The notes beneath the pieces are model-generated. The model saw nothing but the letters and a program-made list of their open reading frames with translations. It ran no database searches and was not told where the DNA came from. Below, piece after piece: positions 1 to 6,373 of a stretch of 25,555 nt of DNA. Source of the stretch: an uncultured Mycoplasmatota bacterium. GTDB lineage: Bacteria; Bacillota_I; Bacilli_A; RF39; UBA660. The DNA lies in assembly GCA_947645535.1 (NCBI GenBank), contig CANSDD010000011.1:1-25555 (forward strand). Direction: 5' to 3'. The position numbers were made by a program, and so were the translations under genes. Numbering within the stretch: position 1 is the first letter of the stretch; every line of letters begins with the position of its first letter.

Positions 1-125
1 GTTATTACTCCATGGACTAATTAAAGATTATGACTTTTATTTTTGCAAAATCCCTAAAAATTGATTATTTGATAAGAAATAAGTTCAGAAAATATAAAAT
101 TTGTTAGGCAAAAATGGTAAATCTG

Positions 126-163
126 CACAAAAAAAGTTACAGAATTAGAATTTCTGTAACTTT
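126..163 (-). terminator. Intrinsic terminator, minus strand
   Basis: A 12-bp perfect stem (133-144 with 152-163, loop of 7) is followed, read on the minus strand, by a run of seven T. It lies about 70 bases past the stop of the minus-strand 530-aa gene and would end that transcript. The rest of 1-196 shows no convincing gene. Confidence 0.7.
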
Positions 164-196
164 ACAAAGAAAATAGTCGTCTATATAATACCAAGT

Positions 197-230
197 CGGA
201 GTGTTTCATTGGAATTTAAAGTGTTGTCCT
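197..230 (+). repeat. Inverted-repeat end, left copy (pairs with 2077-2113)
   Basis: The reverse complement begins AGGACAACACTT and ends ACTCCG. The copy at 2077-2113 begins AGGACAACACTT and ends CATCTCCG, with about two-thirds identity between. The two point in opposite directions and bracket the 530-aa gene. They look like the terminal repeats of an insertion sequence that has lost its transposase, and the right copy is closely related to the repeat at 14885-14920. I infer a mobile origin; no target duplication is evident. Confidence 0.5.
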
Positions 231-234
231 GAAA

Positions 235-1827
235 TTACATTCTGCGTGTCATATTATCAATATTGGTCGTGAAAGCATTCTCTTCCTGAATATTATCTTT
301 CCACTTATTTCCATTATAATCATCTTGAAAATTGTAAAAGTTTCCAAAAAAATCCTCTATGCTTTTTATATATTTACTACTTTTAGCATTTAAATCATTC
401 TTGTTAACACCTTTAACATATGCATAGTAGCCTAATGGCAAAACATTACTTTCATAATTATAAGCGTCATACAAAAAGCATTTATTAGGATCTAGCAAAT
501 ACCATTTTCCATTTAACTTTATTTCCATAAATGTTGATATTTCATATGCATCTTTTTGAAGTTCTAACATCAAATCACTGATTTTTATTGCATTAATGTA
601 AACTACTTGAATTTTTAAAAGCCTTAAAATAGAGGCAATAAGAATATGAATATCTCCTTCAAAGGATAAACTATAACATAGTTTTACTAATCGTAAAACA
701 TCATCAGTAGTATTAATCGTTTTCATTTGATTTGCAATCTCGATAGCCAATTCAGAAGCGTTTTCTTTACATAATTTCTTAGTTATTAATTCATATTGAT
801 TATGATTAATCATTGTTAGTTTATTTATTAAATTCATTATTTCTTTTTGTCTCAATTTTTTTATATATTTTTTAGCTTCCAAAACATTTGTATTACTGGG
901 ATAATCTTCTGTATTTTCTACATAGTTAAAAAAATCATTAAGAAGGTTAATTCCATCTGGTATGTACGATAAATTATTGTAAAAAGTCTGTTCTGTTATT
1001 TCTTCAATTTTTATATCATCAGTAGAGATTTTCTCTAATAATTTCTGAAAAAGGCTTATTATGGCAGAATTGTATTGTTTTATTTCTTTTTCATTTAAAA
1101 CTAAATCGCCTATGGCATATCCTTTTTGCTTTAAAAATTGACATATGTTATAACTTCCTCTAGCTATCCATCTAATATTTTCATTAAAGTTAGGAATTTT
1201 TCGTTCCATTGATATTATAAGTTTTTCCATTATTATATTATATTCTCTATCAGTTGTAGACATGATATTATAAAAAATTGCTTCCAAATTTGATGATATA
1301 TCTTTATATGCCGAAAATAATTCATCAGTTAATCTTCTTGGAAAATCAATAATATCATAATAACAACAATCAATAAAAGTAAAACCATTTATTTCATCAT
1401 AAAAATAATTTTTAGGCTTTATTTCAAGTCCAAAATCAAAAAGCTCACACATATCTGTTACTAATTTATCATATTGTTCTTGAGGAGCTATAACTAATAA
1501 ATTTAAGAATTCTTTTCTTTTTTCTTCACTTTCTAATATTTTAGTAATTTCTATTCCTTTTGCTTGTTCTTGCAAAACCCAACAAACATTTAATCCATCT
1601 TCAACAGTACGTTTTACCGCTAAATGGGCAGGCGTATTAATGCCTTTATTTTTTTTTTCATTAACAGCCTTTGCTATTTTTTCTTCTCCTTTACGTGGAT
1701 CATGCTCGCTTGATGAAACATATTTTATTAATATTGTTCCATCATTAAATAAAAAGTAGCCACCTTTATCATATTTATTTATCTCCATATTATAAGATTT
1801 TAATATATAATCATCTATACTAATCAT
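235..1827 (-). CDS. Kinase-like / transglutaminase-like two-domain protein, probably degenerate active sites
   Basis: 530 aa, function unknown. Residues about 20-160 read like a protein-kinase or phosphotransferase fold. There is a glycine-rich GGYFLF strand, a Lys at 35, a hinge-like WVLQEQAKG (83-91), a catalytic-loop-like EIKPKN (135-140) matching the DLKPEN pattern but with Glu for Asp, and FID (151-153) in the DFG position. Residues about 375-450 resemble a transglutaminase core: GDIHILIASILRLLKI (391-406), STFMEI (431-436) and LLDPN (445-449). There the usual Cys and His are Ile/Asp and Ser, and only the Asp (446) remains. No signal peptide or membrane segment is visible. The ATG at 1827 is the only plausible start, because an in-frame TGA lies five codons upstream. 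The gene sits alone between inverted repeats. The domain assignments are inferred from motifs and the function is open. Confidence 0.72.
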   Translation of the reverse strand: MISIDDYILKSYNMEINKYDKGGYFLFNDGTILIKYVSSSEHDPRKGEEKIAKAVNEKKNKGINTPAHLAVKRTVEDGLNVCWVLQEQAKGIEITKILESEEKRKEFLNLLVIAPQEQYDKLVTDMCELFDFGLEIKPKNYFYDEINGFTFIDCCYYDIIDFPRRLTDELFSAYKDISSNLEAIFYNIMSTTDREYNIIMEKLIISMERKIPNFNENIRWIARGSYNICQFLKQKGYAIGDLVLNEKEIKQYNSAIISLFQKLLEKISTDDIKIEEITEQTFYNNLSYIPDGINLLNDFFNYVENTEDYPSNTNVLEAKKYIKKLRQKEIMNLINKLTMINHNQYELITKKLCKENASELAIEIANQMKTINTTDDVLRLVKLCYSLSFEGDIHILIASILRLLKIQVVYINAIKISDLMLELQKDAYEISTFMEIKLNGKWYLLDPNKCFLYDAYNYESNVLPLGYYAYVKGVNKNDLNAKSSKYIKSIEDFFGNFYNFQDDYNGNKWKDNIQEENAFTTNIDNMTRRM

Positions 1828-1887
1828 TTTTTTCTTATATAATCAATCCATATAGAAATTCTTAATTCTATAGTTGATTACTCCTTT
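1828..1887 (-). promoter_or_regulatory. Strong Shine-Dalgarno separated from start by a hairpin
   Basis: Directly before the ATG at 1827 the minus strand has only an A-rich stretch with no good ribosome site. A strong AAAGGAGT lies at 1887-1880, about 53 bases upstream. Between them is a hairpin made of AATCAA/TTGATT (1841-1846, 1874-1879) and ATAGAA/TTCTAT (1852-1857, 1866-1871). Folded, it would bring the site to roughly 14 bases from the start. The folding follows from the sequence; the use in initiation is inference. Confidence 0.4.
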
Positions 1888-2076
1888 CTATTTATGTTTT
1901 TTCTTTTTTACTTATATCACTTAAATGTTTTTATTATCTTCGCTTATGACAGCAAATTTTATGAGGTATACTCCTATTTTTGGCATCATTTCTGTTGGAC
2001 TTCAGAAGGTTTTAGGTAAAACAAAACACGCACTTTAATTTTAACTCGAAAGACGTGTTTGTTCTATCTAAATAAT

Positions 2077-2113
2077 AGGACAACACTTAATTTCACCAAT
2101 TAAGCATCTCCGT
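2077..2113 (+). repeat. Inverted-repeat end, right copy, with inner palindrome
   Basis: It starts AGGACAACACTTAATTTCAC and ends CATCTCCG, and contains the palindrome CTTAATT-TCACC-AATTAAG. It is preceded by a long hairpin (2024-2030 with 2054-2060), as at the 3' end of many transposase genes. A close relative with the same inner palindrome, also preceded by a hairpin, is at 14885-14920. The stretch 1890-2076 between this repeat and the gene holds no intact ORF that I recognise. Confidence 0.5.
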
Positions 2114-2146
2114 TTTTTTATGAGAATTTATATCTCTCATATCTAC

Positions 2147-2175
2147 ATTATAGTATAAAAGTGATAGATAGTCAA
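2147..2175 (-). promoter_or_regulatory. Consensus promoter toward the 530-aa gene
   Basis: On the minus strand, TTGACT (2175-2170), a 17-base spacer and TATAAT (2152-2147) form a near-perfect sigma-A promoter. It starts only a few bases past the glmS stop and lies outside the inverted repeat. Transcription from it would give a leader of roughly 310 bases before the ATG at 1827. Confidence 0.7.
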
Positions 2176-2179
2176 TTCG

Positions 2180-3973
2180 TTATTCAACTGTTACTGATTT
2201 TGCTAAATTTTTAGGTTTATCAATGTCACAGCCTCTTAATTTTGCAATTTCGTAAGAAAGTAATTGAAAGGGGATGATATTTAAAATTGGTTGTAATAAA
2301 GTATGAGTATTTGGAACTATGATTTTTTCATCATAATAATCACTTTCTTCATCTAATTCTTTTGTAATGATGGCGATAGAATTCGCGCCCCTTGCTTTTA
2401 CCTCTTTAATATTACTAATTGTTTTTTCATAAATGTCTTTATCTGTAATAAGTGAGAATACTGGAGTATTTTCTTCAATTAAAGAAATGGTTCCATGTTT
2501 TAATTCTCCAGCAGCATATGCCTCACTATGTATATAAGAAATTTCTTTTAATTTTAAGGATGCTTCAGTACAAATTGAGTAATCAATTCCTCTTCCTAAA
2601 AAGAATATATCATTATGTTTATATACTTTTTCTGATATTTCTTTTACATTTATGTTTTTTAGTAAATTTTTAATTTGTTTTGGAAGTGTCTGATAAGAAT
2701 ATAAAATATCTTCAGTTTCTTTTTCACTTAATAGATTATTTTTAAGAGCTAACTCAAAAGCAATTAAACTAAACATAGATAATTGTGCTAAATAAGCTTT
2801 TGTTGTAGCAACTGCTATTTCAGTTCCAGCTTTTACAGGAAGTATATATTTCGCTTCTCTTGCAATTGTGCTAGTAATAACGTTTACGATAGCCAATGTA
2901 TCAATTCCATCTTGATTTGCTTTTCTAAGAGAAGCAAGTGTATCAGCAGTTTCACCAGATTGCGAAACTACAATAACAAGTGTTTTTTTATCATAAAATA
3001 CTTTTTTATAACGATATTCACTTGCTATTTCAACTTCTACAGGTATATTAGCAAATTTTTCTATTATATATTTTCCAACTAAGCCTGTATGATAAGCGCT
3101 TCCACAAGCGACAATTTGAATTTTGTGGTATTTATGTAAATCTGGTATATTTTGTGTACCATTTTCTGTCAAATATGGCTTAATCGTATTTTCAATTACT
3201 TTTGGCTGTTCATAGATTTCTTTTAACATGTAATGTTCATATCCATTTTTATCTGCTTTAGAATCTTCTATGTTTAATGTTGTCCAAGTAGGAGTTATCT
3301 CTTTTTCTTCAAATAGGGTAACTTTATTATTTTCTAATTTCGCAATACTTCCTTCTTTTAAATAACAAATCTCTTTTGTATGAGAGGAAATTGCTAATGG
3401 ATCAGAAGCTAAAAATAATTCATTTTCTGTTTTTCCAAGCACTAATGGGCTTTCTTTCTTCATAGCATATATAACATTAGGTTCTTTATGATTGATAATT
3501 CCAAATGCATAAGATCCTTTTAATCTTTTTTGAGCTTTCTTGAGTGCTGATATCATATTTTTGGCACTTTGATAACAGTAATCGATAAACACAGCAGCAA
3601 CTTCAGTATCAGTTTCTGTATGAAATTGATAACCCTTTTCACTTAATGTTTGTTTTAATTCTACATAATTTTCAATAATTCCATTGTGAACAAGTGTAAT
3701 ATCTCCCGCTTGATGAGGATGAGAATTTTTAATACTAGGTTTTCCATGAGTTGCCCATCTAGTATGACCAATTCCAAGAGTGCTATCTTGGGGTGTTATT
3801 TTTTCTTCTAAATTAGATATTCTTCCAACTGCTTTTATTATGTTTATTTTGTTATTTTTTTGATATGCAATTCCAGCTGAATCATATCCTCTATATTCTA
3901 AGGCTTTTAAGCCTTCAATTAAAACTGGAAGTGTTTTTTCTTTTCTTCCAATATATCCAATAATTCCACACAT
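2180..3973 (-). CDS. glmS: Glutamine--fructose-6-phosphate aminotransferase (isomerizing)
   Basis: GlmS, 597 aa, converts fructose-6-P and glutamine to glucosamine-6-P, the first step toward UDP-GlcNAc for peptidoglycan and surface glycans. It acts in the cytoplasm. The start MCGIIGYIG places the Cys nucleophile at residue 2 of the class II glutaminase domain. HTRWATHG and HNGIIENY are further glutaminase motifs. Two SIS sugar-isomerase domains follow, with ACGSAYHTG, SQSGETADT and AYAAGELKHG. The chain ends with the conserved DKPKNLAKSVTVE. Length is normal for the family. A site AGAAGGAA lies about 10 bases before the ATG. A glmS ribozyme in the leader gives negative feedback by GlcN-6-P. 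There is no sign of damage and the identification is secure. Confidence 0.98.
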   Translation of the reverse strand: MCGIIGYIGRKEKTLPVLIEGLKALEYRGYDSAGIAYQKNNKINIIKAVGRISNLEEKITPQDSTLGIGHTRWATHGKPSIKNSHPHQAGDITLVHNGIIENYVELKQTLSEKGYQFHTETDTEVAAVFIDYCYQSAKNMISALKKAQKRLKGSYAFGIINHKEPNVIYAMKKESPLVLGKTENELFLASDPLAISSHTKEICYLKEGSIAKLENNKVTLFEEKEITPTWTTLNIEDSKADKNGYEHYMLKEIYEQPKVIENTIKPYLTENGTQNIPDLHKYHKIQIVACGSAYHTGLVGKYIIEKFANIPVEVEIASEYRYKKVFYDKKTLVIVVSQSGETADTLASLRKANQDGIDTLAIVNVITSTIAREAKYILPVKAGTEIAVATTKAYLAQLSMFSLIAFELALKNNLLSEKETEDILYSYQTLPKQIKNLLKNINVKEISEKVYKHNDIFFLGRGIDYSICTEASLKLKEISYIHSEAYAAGELKHGTISLIEENTPVFSLITDKDIYEKTISNIKEVKARGANSIAIITKELDEESDYYDEKIIVPNTHTLLQPILNIIPFQLLSYEIAKLRGCDIDKPKNLAKSVTVE

Positions 3974-4032
3974 AATTTTTAATTCCTTCTTTCACTATAA
4001 AAAAATGTGTGTGAATGTAGCTTTGTTACAAT

Positions 4033-4141
4033 TTTGATTTTGCTTTTTGACATACATTCTATCGACTACACAAATCCGTAACAGTACCCGCCGAATCTTT
4101 CGATCACTGTTAACCTCGTCGACTATTTTAGTCCTGGCGCT
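4033..4141 (-). ncRNA. glmS ribozyme / GlcN-6-P riboswitch
   Basis: This is the most GC-rich patch of the neighbourhood. On the minus strand it reads A, then GCGCCAGGACT (cleavage expected between 4141 and 4140), then GACGAGG, ATCGAAAGATTCGGCGGG and a matching arm. These are the conserved core elements of the glmS ribozyme class. It lies between the glmS promoter and its start codon. Known ribozymes of this class self-cleave with glucosamine-6-phosphate as cofactor, which destabilises the mRNA. The 3' boundary is approximate. Any protein reading on the plus strand here is a shadow. Confidence 0.95.
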
Positions 4142-4180
4142 AAGCAAAGAAATACTCCTTTCAGTCTCTACCTTAATTTC

Positions 4181-4209
4181 ATTATATGAAAAAAATCATA
4201 ACTTTGCAA
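4181..4209 (-). promoter_or_regulatory. glmS promoter
   Basis: On the minus strand, TTGCAA (4209-4204), 17 bases and TATAAT (4186-4181) fit a sigma-A promoter. The expected start near 4174 leaves a short 5' piece before the ribozyme cleavage site, as is usual for this class. Confidence 0.8.
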
Positions 4210-4236
4210 CAAAATCTTTTCATTTTTGAGGAAATA

Positions 4237-4245
4237 TGATAGAAT
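4237..4245 (+). promoter_or_regulatory. Extended -10 promoter of the first small membrane protein
   Basis: TGATAGAAT is an extended -10 element (TG at 4237-4238, TAGAAT 4240-4245), with TTTTCA 17 bases upstream as a weak -35 box. It is back to back with the glmS promoter, the two -35 boxes being under 10 bases apart, so the two genes may interfere. The same TATGATA-AAT pattern recurs at 5489 and 8058. Confidence 0.55.
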
Positions 4246-4271
4246 AAGGAAGATTTTTGGAGGGGGAAAAT

Positions 4272-4853
4272 ATGAATTTAAATAAATATAATATTCAAAA
4301 ATTAATTGAGCAAAGTAATGTTCATATAGAAAAGAAAGAAAAAGATGAATCAGTTATATTTTGTATACTAGCTGTTATTGGAATAATAGCTACATTTATG
4401 ATACCTACTACGGCTAAGTTTGTGGCTCTTGGATTTGCCATTGGTGCTTTTAATATTTCTATTTCTAATTATGCTAGACCTGCTATAAAACGTTTCTCTG
4501 CATCAAGAAAATTAAAAGGTGTTGTAAAAGAATTAGAGCAATCAGGAGTTTATACGACAAAGTTAAAACTTCAAAAGGCAAATACTTTTACATTTCAGAG
4601 TTATAAAGAAAAAGAGGAGAATTATCCATTTGGAATTAGGAAAGTTCAGATAGCTGTTTTTCAAGATAATTATGGACAATTAAAAGCTCTTAAACAAATT
4701 CGAAGTGAAATACTAAGAAATCCGCATCGTTATGTAGCTTGTTTGCGTGATAACATAAAAAAGGCAAGATGTGAAAATATAGATAAAATGGATACTGAAA
4801 TTGTAAAAAGCAAAGAAAAAGTAAAACAGTTATTATTAGAAAAAAAGGATTAA
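4272..4853 (+). CDS. Small two-TM membrane protein, family copy 1
   Basis: 193 aa of no family I recognise. The start at 4272 follows GGAGGGGG at 5 bases; a longer in-frame reading from a TTG would run through this ribosome site and is rejected. The N-terminus NKYNIQKLIEQS, a helical hairpin of two hydrophobic segments (about residues 28-44 and 50-66) and a C-terminal cytoplasmic-type part with VAVF-like IAVFQDNYGQLKALKQIRSEI are shared with the proteins at 4908 and 8096. This copy has a longer basic, Lys-rich C-terminal tail. It is followed at once by a terminator overlapping its stop, so it is probably monocistronic. Membrane location is likely; function unknown. Confidence 0.85.
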   Translation: MNLNKYNIQKLIEQSNVHIEKKEKDESVIFCILAVIGIIATFMIPTTAKFVALGFAIGAFNISISNYARPAIKRFSASRKLKGVVKELEQSGVYTTKLKLQKANTFTFQSYKEKEENYPFGIRKVQIAVFQDNYGQLKALKQIRSEILRNPHRYVACLRDNIKKARCENIDKMDTEIVKSKEKVKQLLLEKKD

Positions 4854-4864
4854 TCCTTTTTTCT
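4841..4864 (+). terminator. Terminator overlapping the stop of copy 1
   Basis: AAAAAAGG (4841-4848) pairs with CCTTTTTT (4855-4862) around a six-base loop holding the TAA stop, followed by T-rich sequence. Confidence 0.7.
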
Positions 4865-4907
4865 TTGGCGAATATGATGTAACAAAAGTTTAGAGGGAGT
4901 AGATTAT

Positions 4908-5459
4908 ATGCGATTAAATGATTATAATATCAATCAAATTATTGCTCAAAGTAGATTAAAAATAAATTATAAAGAAATATGTAAACAAAATATTAAATTA
5001 TATATATTTATACTTGTTATACTATCTATTATTGATAAATTTTTTCCATTTGTTAATGGTATATTATTAAGTGCTTTATTGCCAATTTTATTAAAGACCA
5101 GTATAGAAATAGTAAGCTTACTTATTATAAAAAAACAGGCTAATAAAAAATTAGAGATAATTACAGAGCAATTGAGAGAAAATGGATTGTTTATAAATAA
5201 AATGAGATTGAAAAGAGCCGAACTTGGAACAATACGCCATAAAAAAATTGTAGAATGTAGTGGGGTAGTAAAGGAGAGAGAAGAGGTAACTGTATTTCAA
5301 GATTATAACAGTCAGTTAAAAGCATTAAGGCAAATACGTTGCGAACTTACTACTATTGCTCCAAAAGATAAAAATCAATATGAATATGGAAATTATACAG
5401 AAATAGTAGAAAATAGTGAGGAAGCCAAAAGATTGTATATGAAAATTTGTGAAAAATAG
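4908..5459 (+). CDS. Small two-TM membrane protein, family copy 2
   Basis: 183 aa, paralogous to the proteins at 4272 and 8096. The N-terminus is MRLNDYNINQIIAQS, followed by a basic patch KINYKEI also seen in copy 3. Two hydrophobic segments follow (about 30-45 and 50-72, with a short charged turn), then a soluble part. The family motif appears as VTVFQDYNSQLKALRQIRCEL, and the end EYGNYTEIVENSEEAK matches EYKDYTTIIENENA of copy 3. Copy 2 is thus closer to copy 3 than to copy 1. A GAGGGAG site lies 8 bases before the ATG. The gene is isolated by terminators on both sides. Function unknown; I see no enzyme motif. Confidence 0.85.
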   Translation: MRLNDYNINQIIAQSRLKINYKEICKQNIKLYIFILVILSIIDKFFPFVNGILLSALLPILLKTSIEIVSLLIIKKQANKKLEIITEQLRENGLFINKMRLKRAELGTIRHKKIVECSGVVKEREEVTVFQDYNSQLKALRQIRCELTTIAPKDKNQYEYGNYTEIVENSEEAKRLYMKICEK

Positions 5460-5480
5460 AAGGAAATTTCTATTTTTTTG
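5452..5480 (+). terminator. Terminator after copy 2
   Basis: AAAAATAGAA (5452-5461) pairs perfectly with TTCTATTTTT (5468-5477) around a six-base loop, continuing into T. The left arm includes the stop codon. Confidence 0.8.
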
Positions 5481-5488
5481 TTTATTTA

Positions 5489-5497
5489 TGATACAAT
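5489..5497 (+). promoter_or_regulatory. Extended -10 promoter of the PepSY gene
   Basis: TGATACAAT is an extended -10 element with no clear -35 box. It is about 30 bases before the start at 5528 and just past the preceding terminator. Confidence 0.5.
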
Positions 5498-5527
5498 AAA
5501 ATAAGTTTATAATGAAGGAGTGATAAA

Positions 5528-6283
5528 ATGAAAAGAAGATGGTTGATAATATTGATTGCGATTGTATTATGCTTATTGATAGGAGGTTTCTTATTGATAA
5601 AAAATATAAAGAAATTAGATAAAAATAAAGTAAAAGAAATTATATTAAAAGATTTGGGAATCAATGATTCTAATGTATCTATGCATATAGAATTAGAAAC
5701 AGAGCATGGAAAAAAAATATATGAAGTAGATTTTACCTTAGAAAATACAAAATATGAATATGAAATAGATGCGAAAGATGGTAGTATTATAAAAAAAGAA
5801 GTAGAGAAGAAAAAAGAAAATGCTAGCGAAAATAATCAAAATGTCATTTCTATAGAAGCAGCAAAAGAAAAAGCACTTAGTGATGCAAGTTTAGATGTAG
5901 GAAGTGTTACATTTGTGAAAGAAAAAAAAGATTATGATGATGGGATTTTAGTTTATGAAATAGAATTTTATACTTCAAAAAATATAAATTATGAATATGA
6001 AATTAATGCAGTAACAGGGGAAATTAGAAAAAAACAAATTAGAATGGGAGAAGAAAATGAGAAAATAGATACAAGTAATCTTATTACCAAAGAAAAAGCA
6101 AAAGAGATTGCCTTAATACATGCAAATGTATCAGATGTGAATTTTAAAGAAATAAAACTGGATTATGAAAAAGATAAACTCGTTTATGAGATAGAATTTT
6201 TTAAAGATAATACTGAATACGAGTATGAAATAGATGCTTTAACAGGTGATGTGATAAAATATTCAAGTGAAAAAGAAAGATAA
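5528..6283 (+). CDS. Membrane-anchored triple PepSY-domain protein
   Basis: 251 aa. Residues about 5-25 (WLIILIAIVLCLLIGGFLLI) form one membrane anchor after an MKRR start, so the rest should lie outside the membrane. There are three successive PepSY-like units at about 30-90, 100-172 and 183-248. Each has a short helix (KVKEIILKDLGI, AAKEKALSDASL, KAKEIALIHANV), then a strand ending YEVDFTLEN or YEIEF, and a closing YEYEIDAxTGxI turn. PepSY domains are known in protease propeptides and cell-wall-associated proteins, often as inhibitory or sensing modules. The site AAGGAGTG lies 6 bases before the ATG. No terminator separates it from the ABC-F leader 30 bases downstream, so read-through is likely. 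Exact role unknown. Confidence 0.9.
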   Translation: MKRRWLIILIAIVLCLLIGGFLLIKNIKKLDKNKVKEIILKDLGINDSNVSMHIELETEHGKKIYEVDFTLENTKYEYEIDAKDGSIIKKEVEKKKENASENNQNVISIEAAKEKALSDASLDVGSVTFVKEKKDYDDGILVYEIEFYTSKNINYEYEINAVTGEIRKKQIRMGEENEKIDTSNLITKEKAKEIALIHANVSDVNFKEIKLDYEKDKLVYEIEFFKDNTEYEYEIDALTGDVIKYSSEKER

Positions 6284-6313
6284 AAAAATAGTTAATGAAA
6301 AAGAGGTGAGAAC

Positions 6314-6334
6314 ATGAGAATATTAGAAAAATAA
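6314..6334 (+). CDS. Six-codon leader ORF upstream of the ABC-F gene
   Basis: ATG AGA ATA TTA GAA AAA TAA encodes MRILEK. It has its own ribosome site (AAGAGGTGAG, 6301-6310) and ends 39 bases before the ABC-F start. Antibiotic-induced ABC-F and erm genes are commonly controlled through such short leader peptides. Its translation is not shown and the call is inferred from spacing and structure. Confidence 0.4.
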   Translation: MRILEK

Positions 6335-6338
6335 GTGA

Positions 6339-6372
6339 GGCATAAATTTTGATTATGCCAAAGGAGGCATAA
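6339..6372 (+). promoter_or_regulatory. Switchable hairpin over the ABC-F ribosome site
   Basis: TTATGCC (6353-6359) can pair with GGCATAA on its left (6339-6345, loop 7) or with an identical GGCATAA on its right (6366-6372, loop 6). The right pairing covers the end of AAGGAGG and the bases just before the GTG start, and would block initiation. The left pairing frees it. The two are mutually exclusive, which fits translational attenuation with the leader ORF at 6314. The repeats are exact; the regulatory role is inferred. Confidence 0.55.
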
Positions 6373-6373
6373 T

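Noticed and set aside
1920..2040. Possible transposase C-terminus between the 530-aa gene and its right repeat
   Set aside because: Short open frames exist, but none matches a transposase ending that I can recognise, so no gene is called.
2119..2140. TATGAGA/TCTCATA hairpin as a glmS terminator
   Set aside because: Read on the minus strand it is followed by A, not T, so it does not look like an intrinsic terminator; it lies in the leader of the promoter at 2147.
4047..4229. Plus-strand 60-aa reading opposite the glmS leader
   Set aside because: It is fully covered by the glmS ribozyme and promoter on the minus strand, has no ribosome site, and its composition follows the RNA structure.
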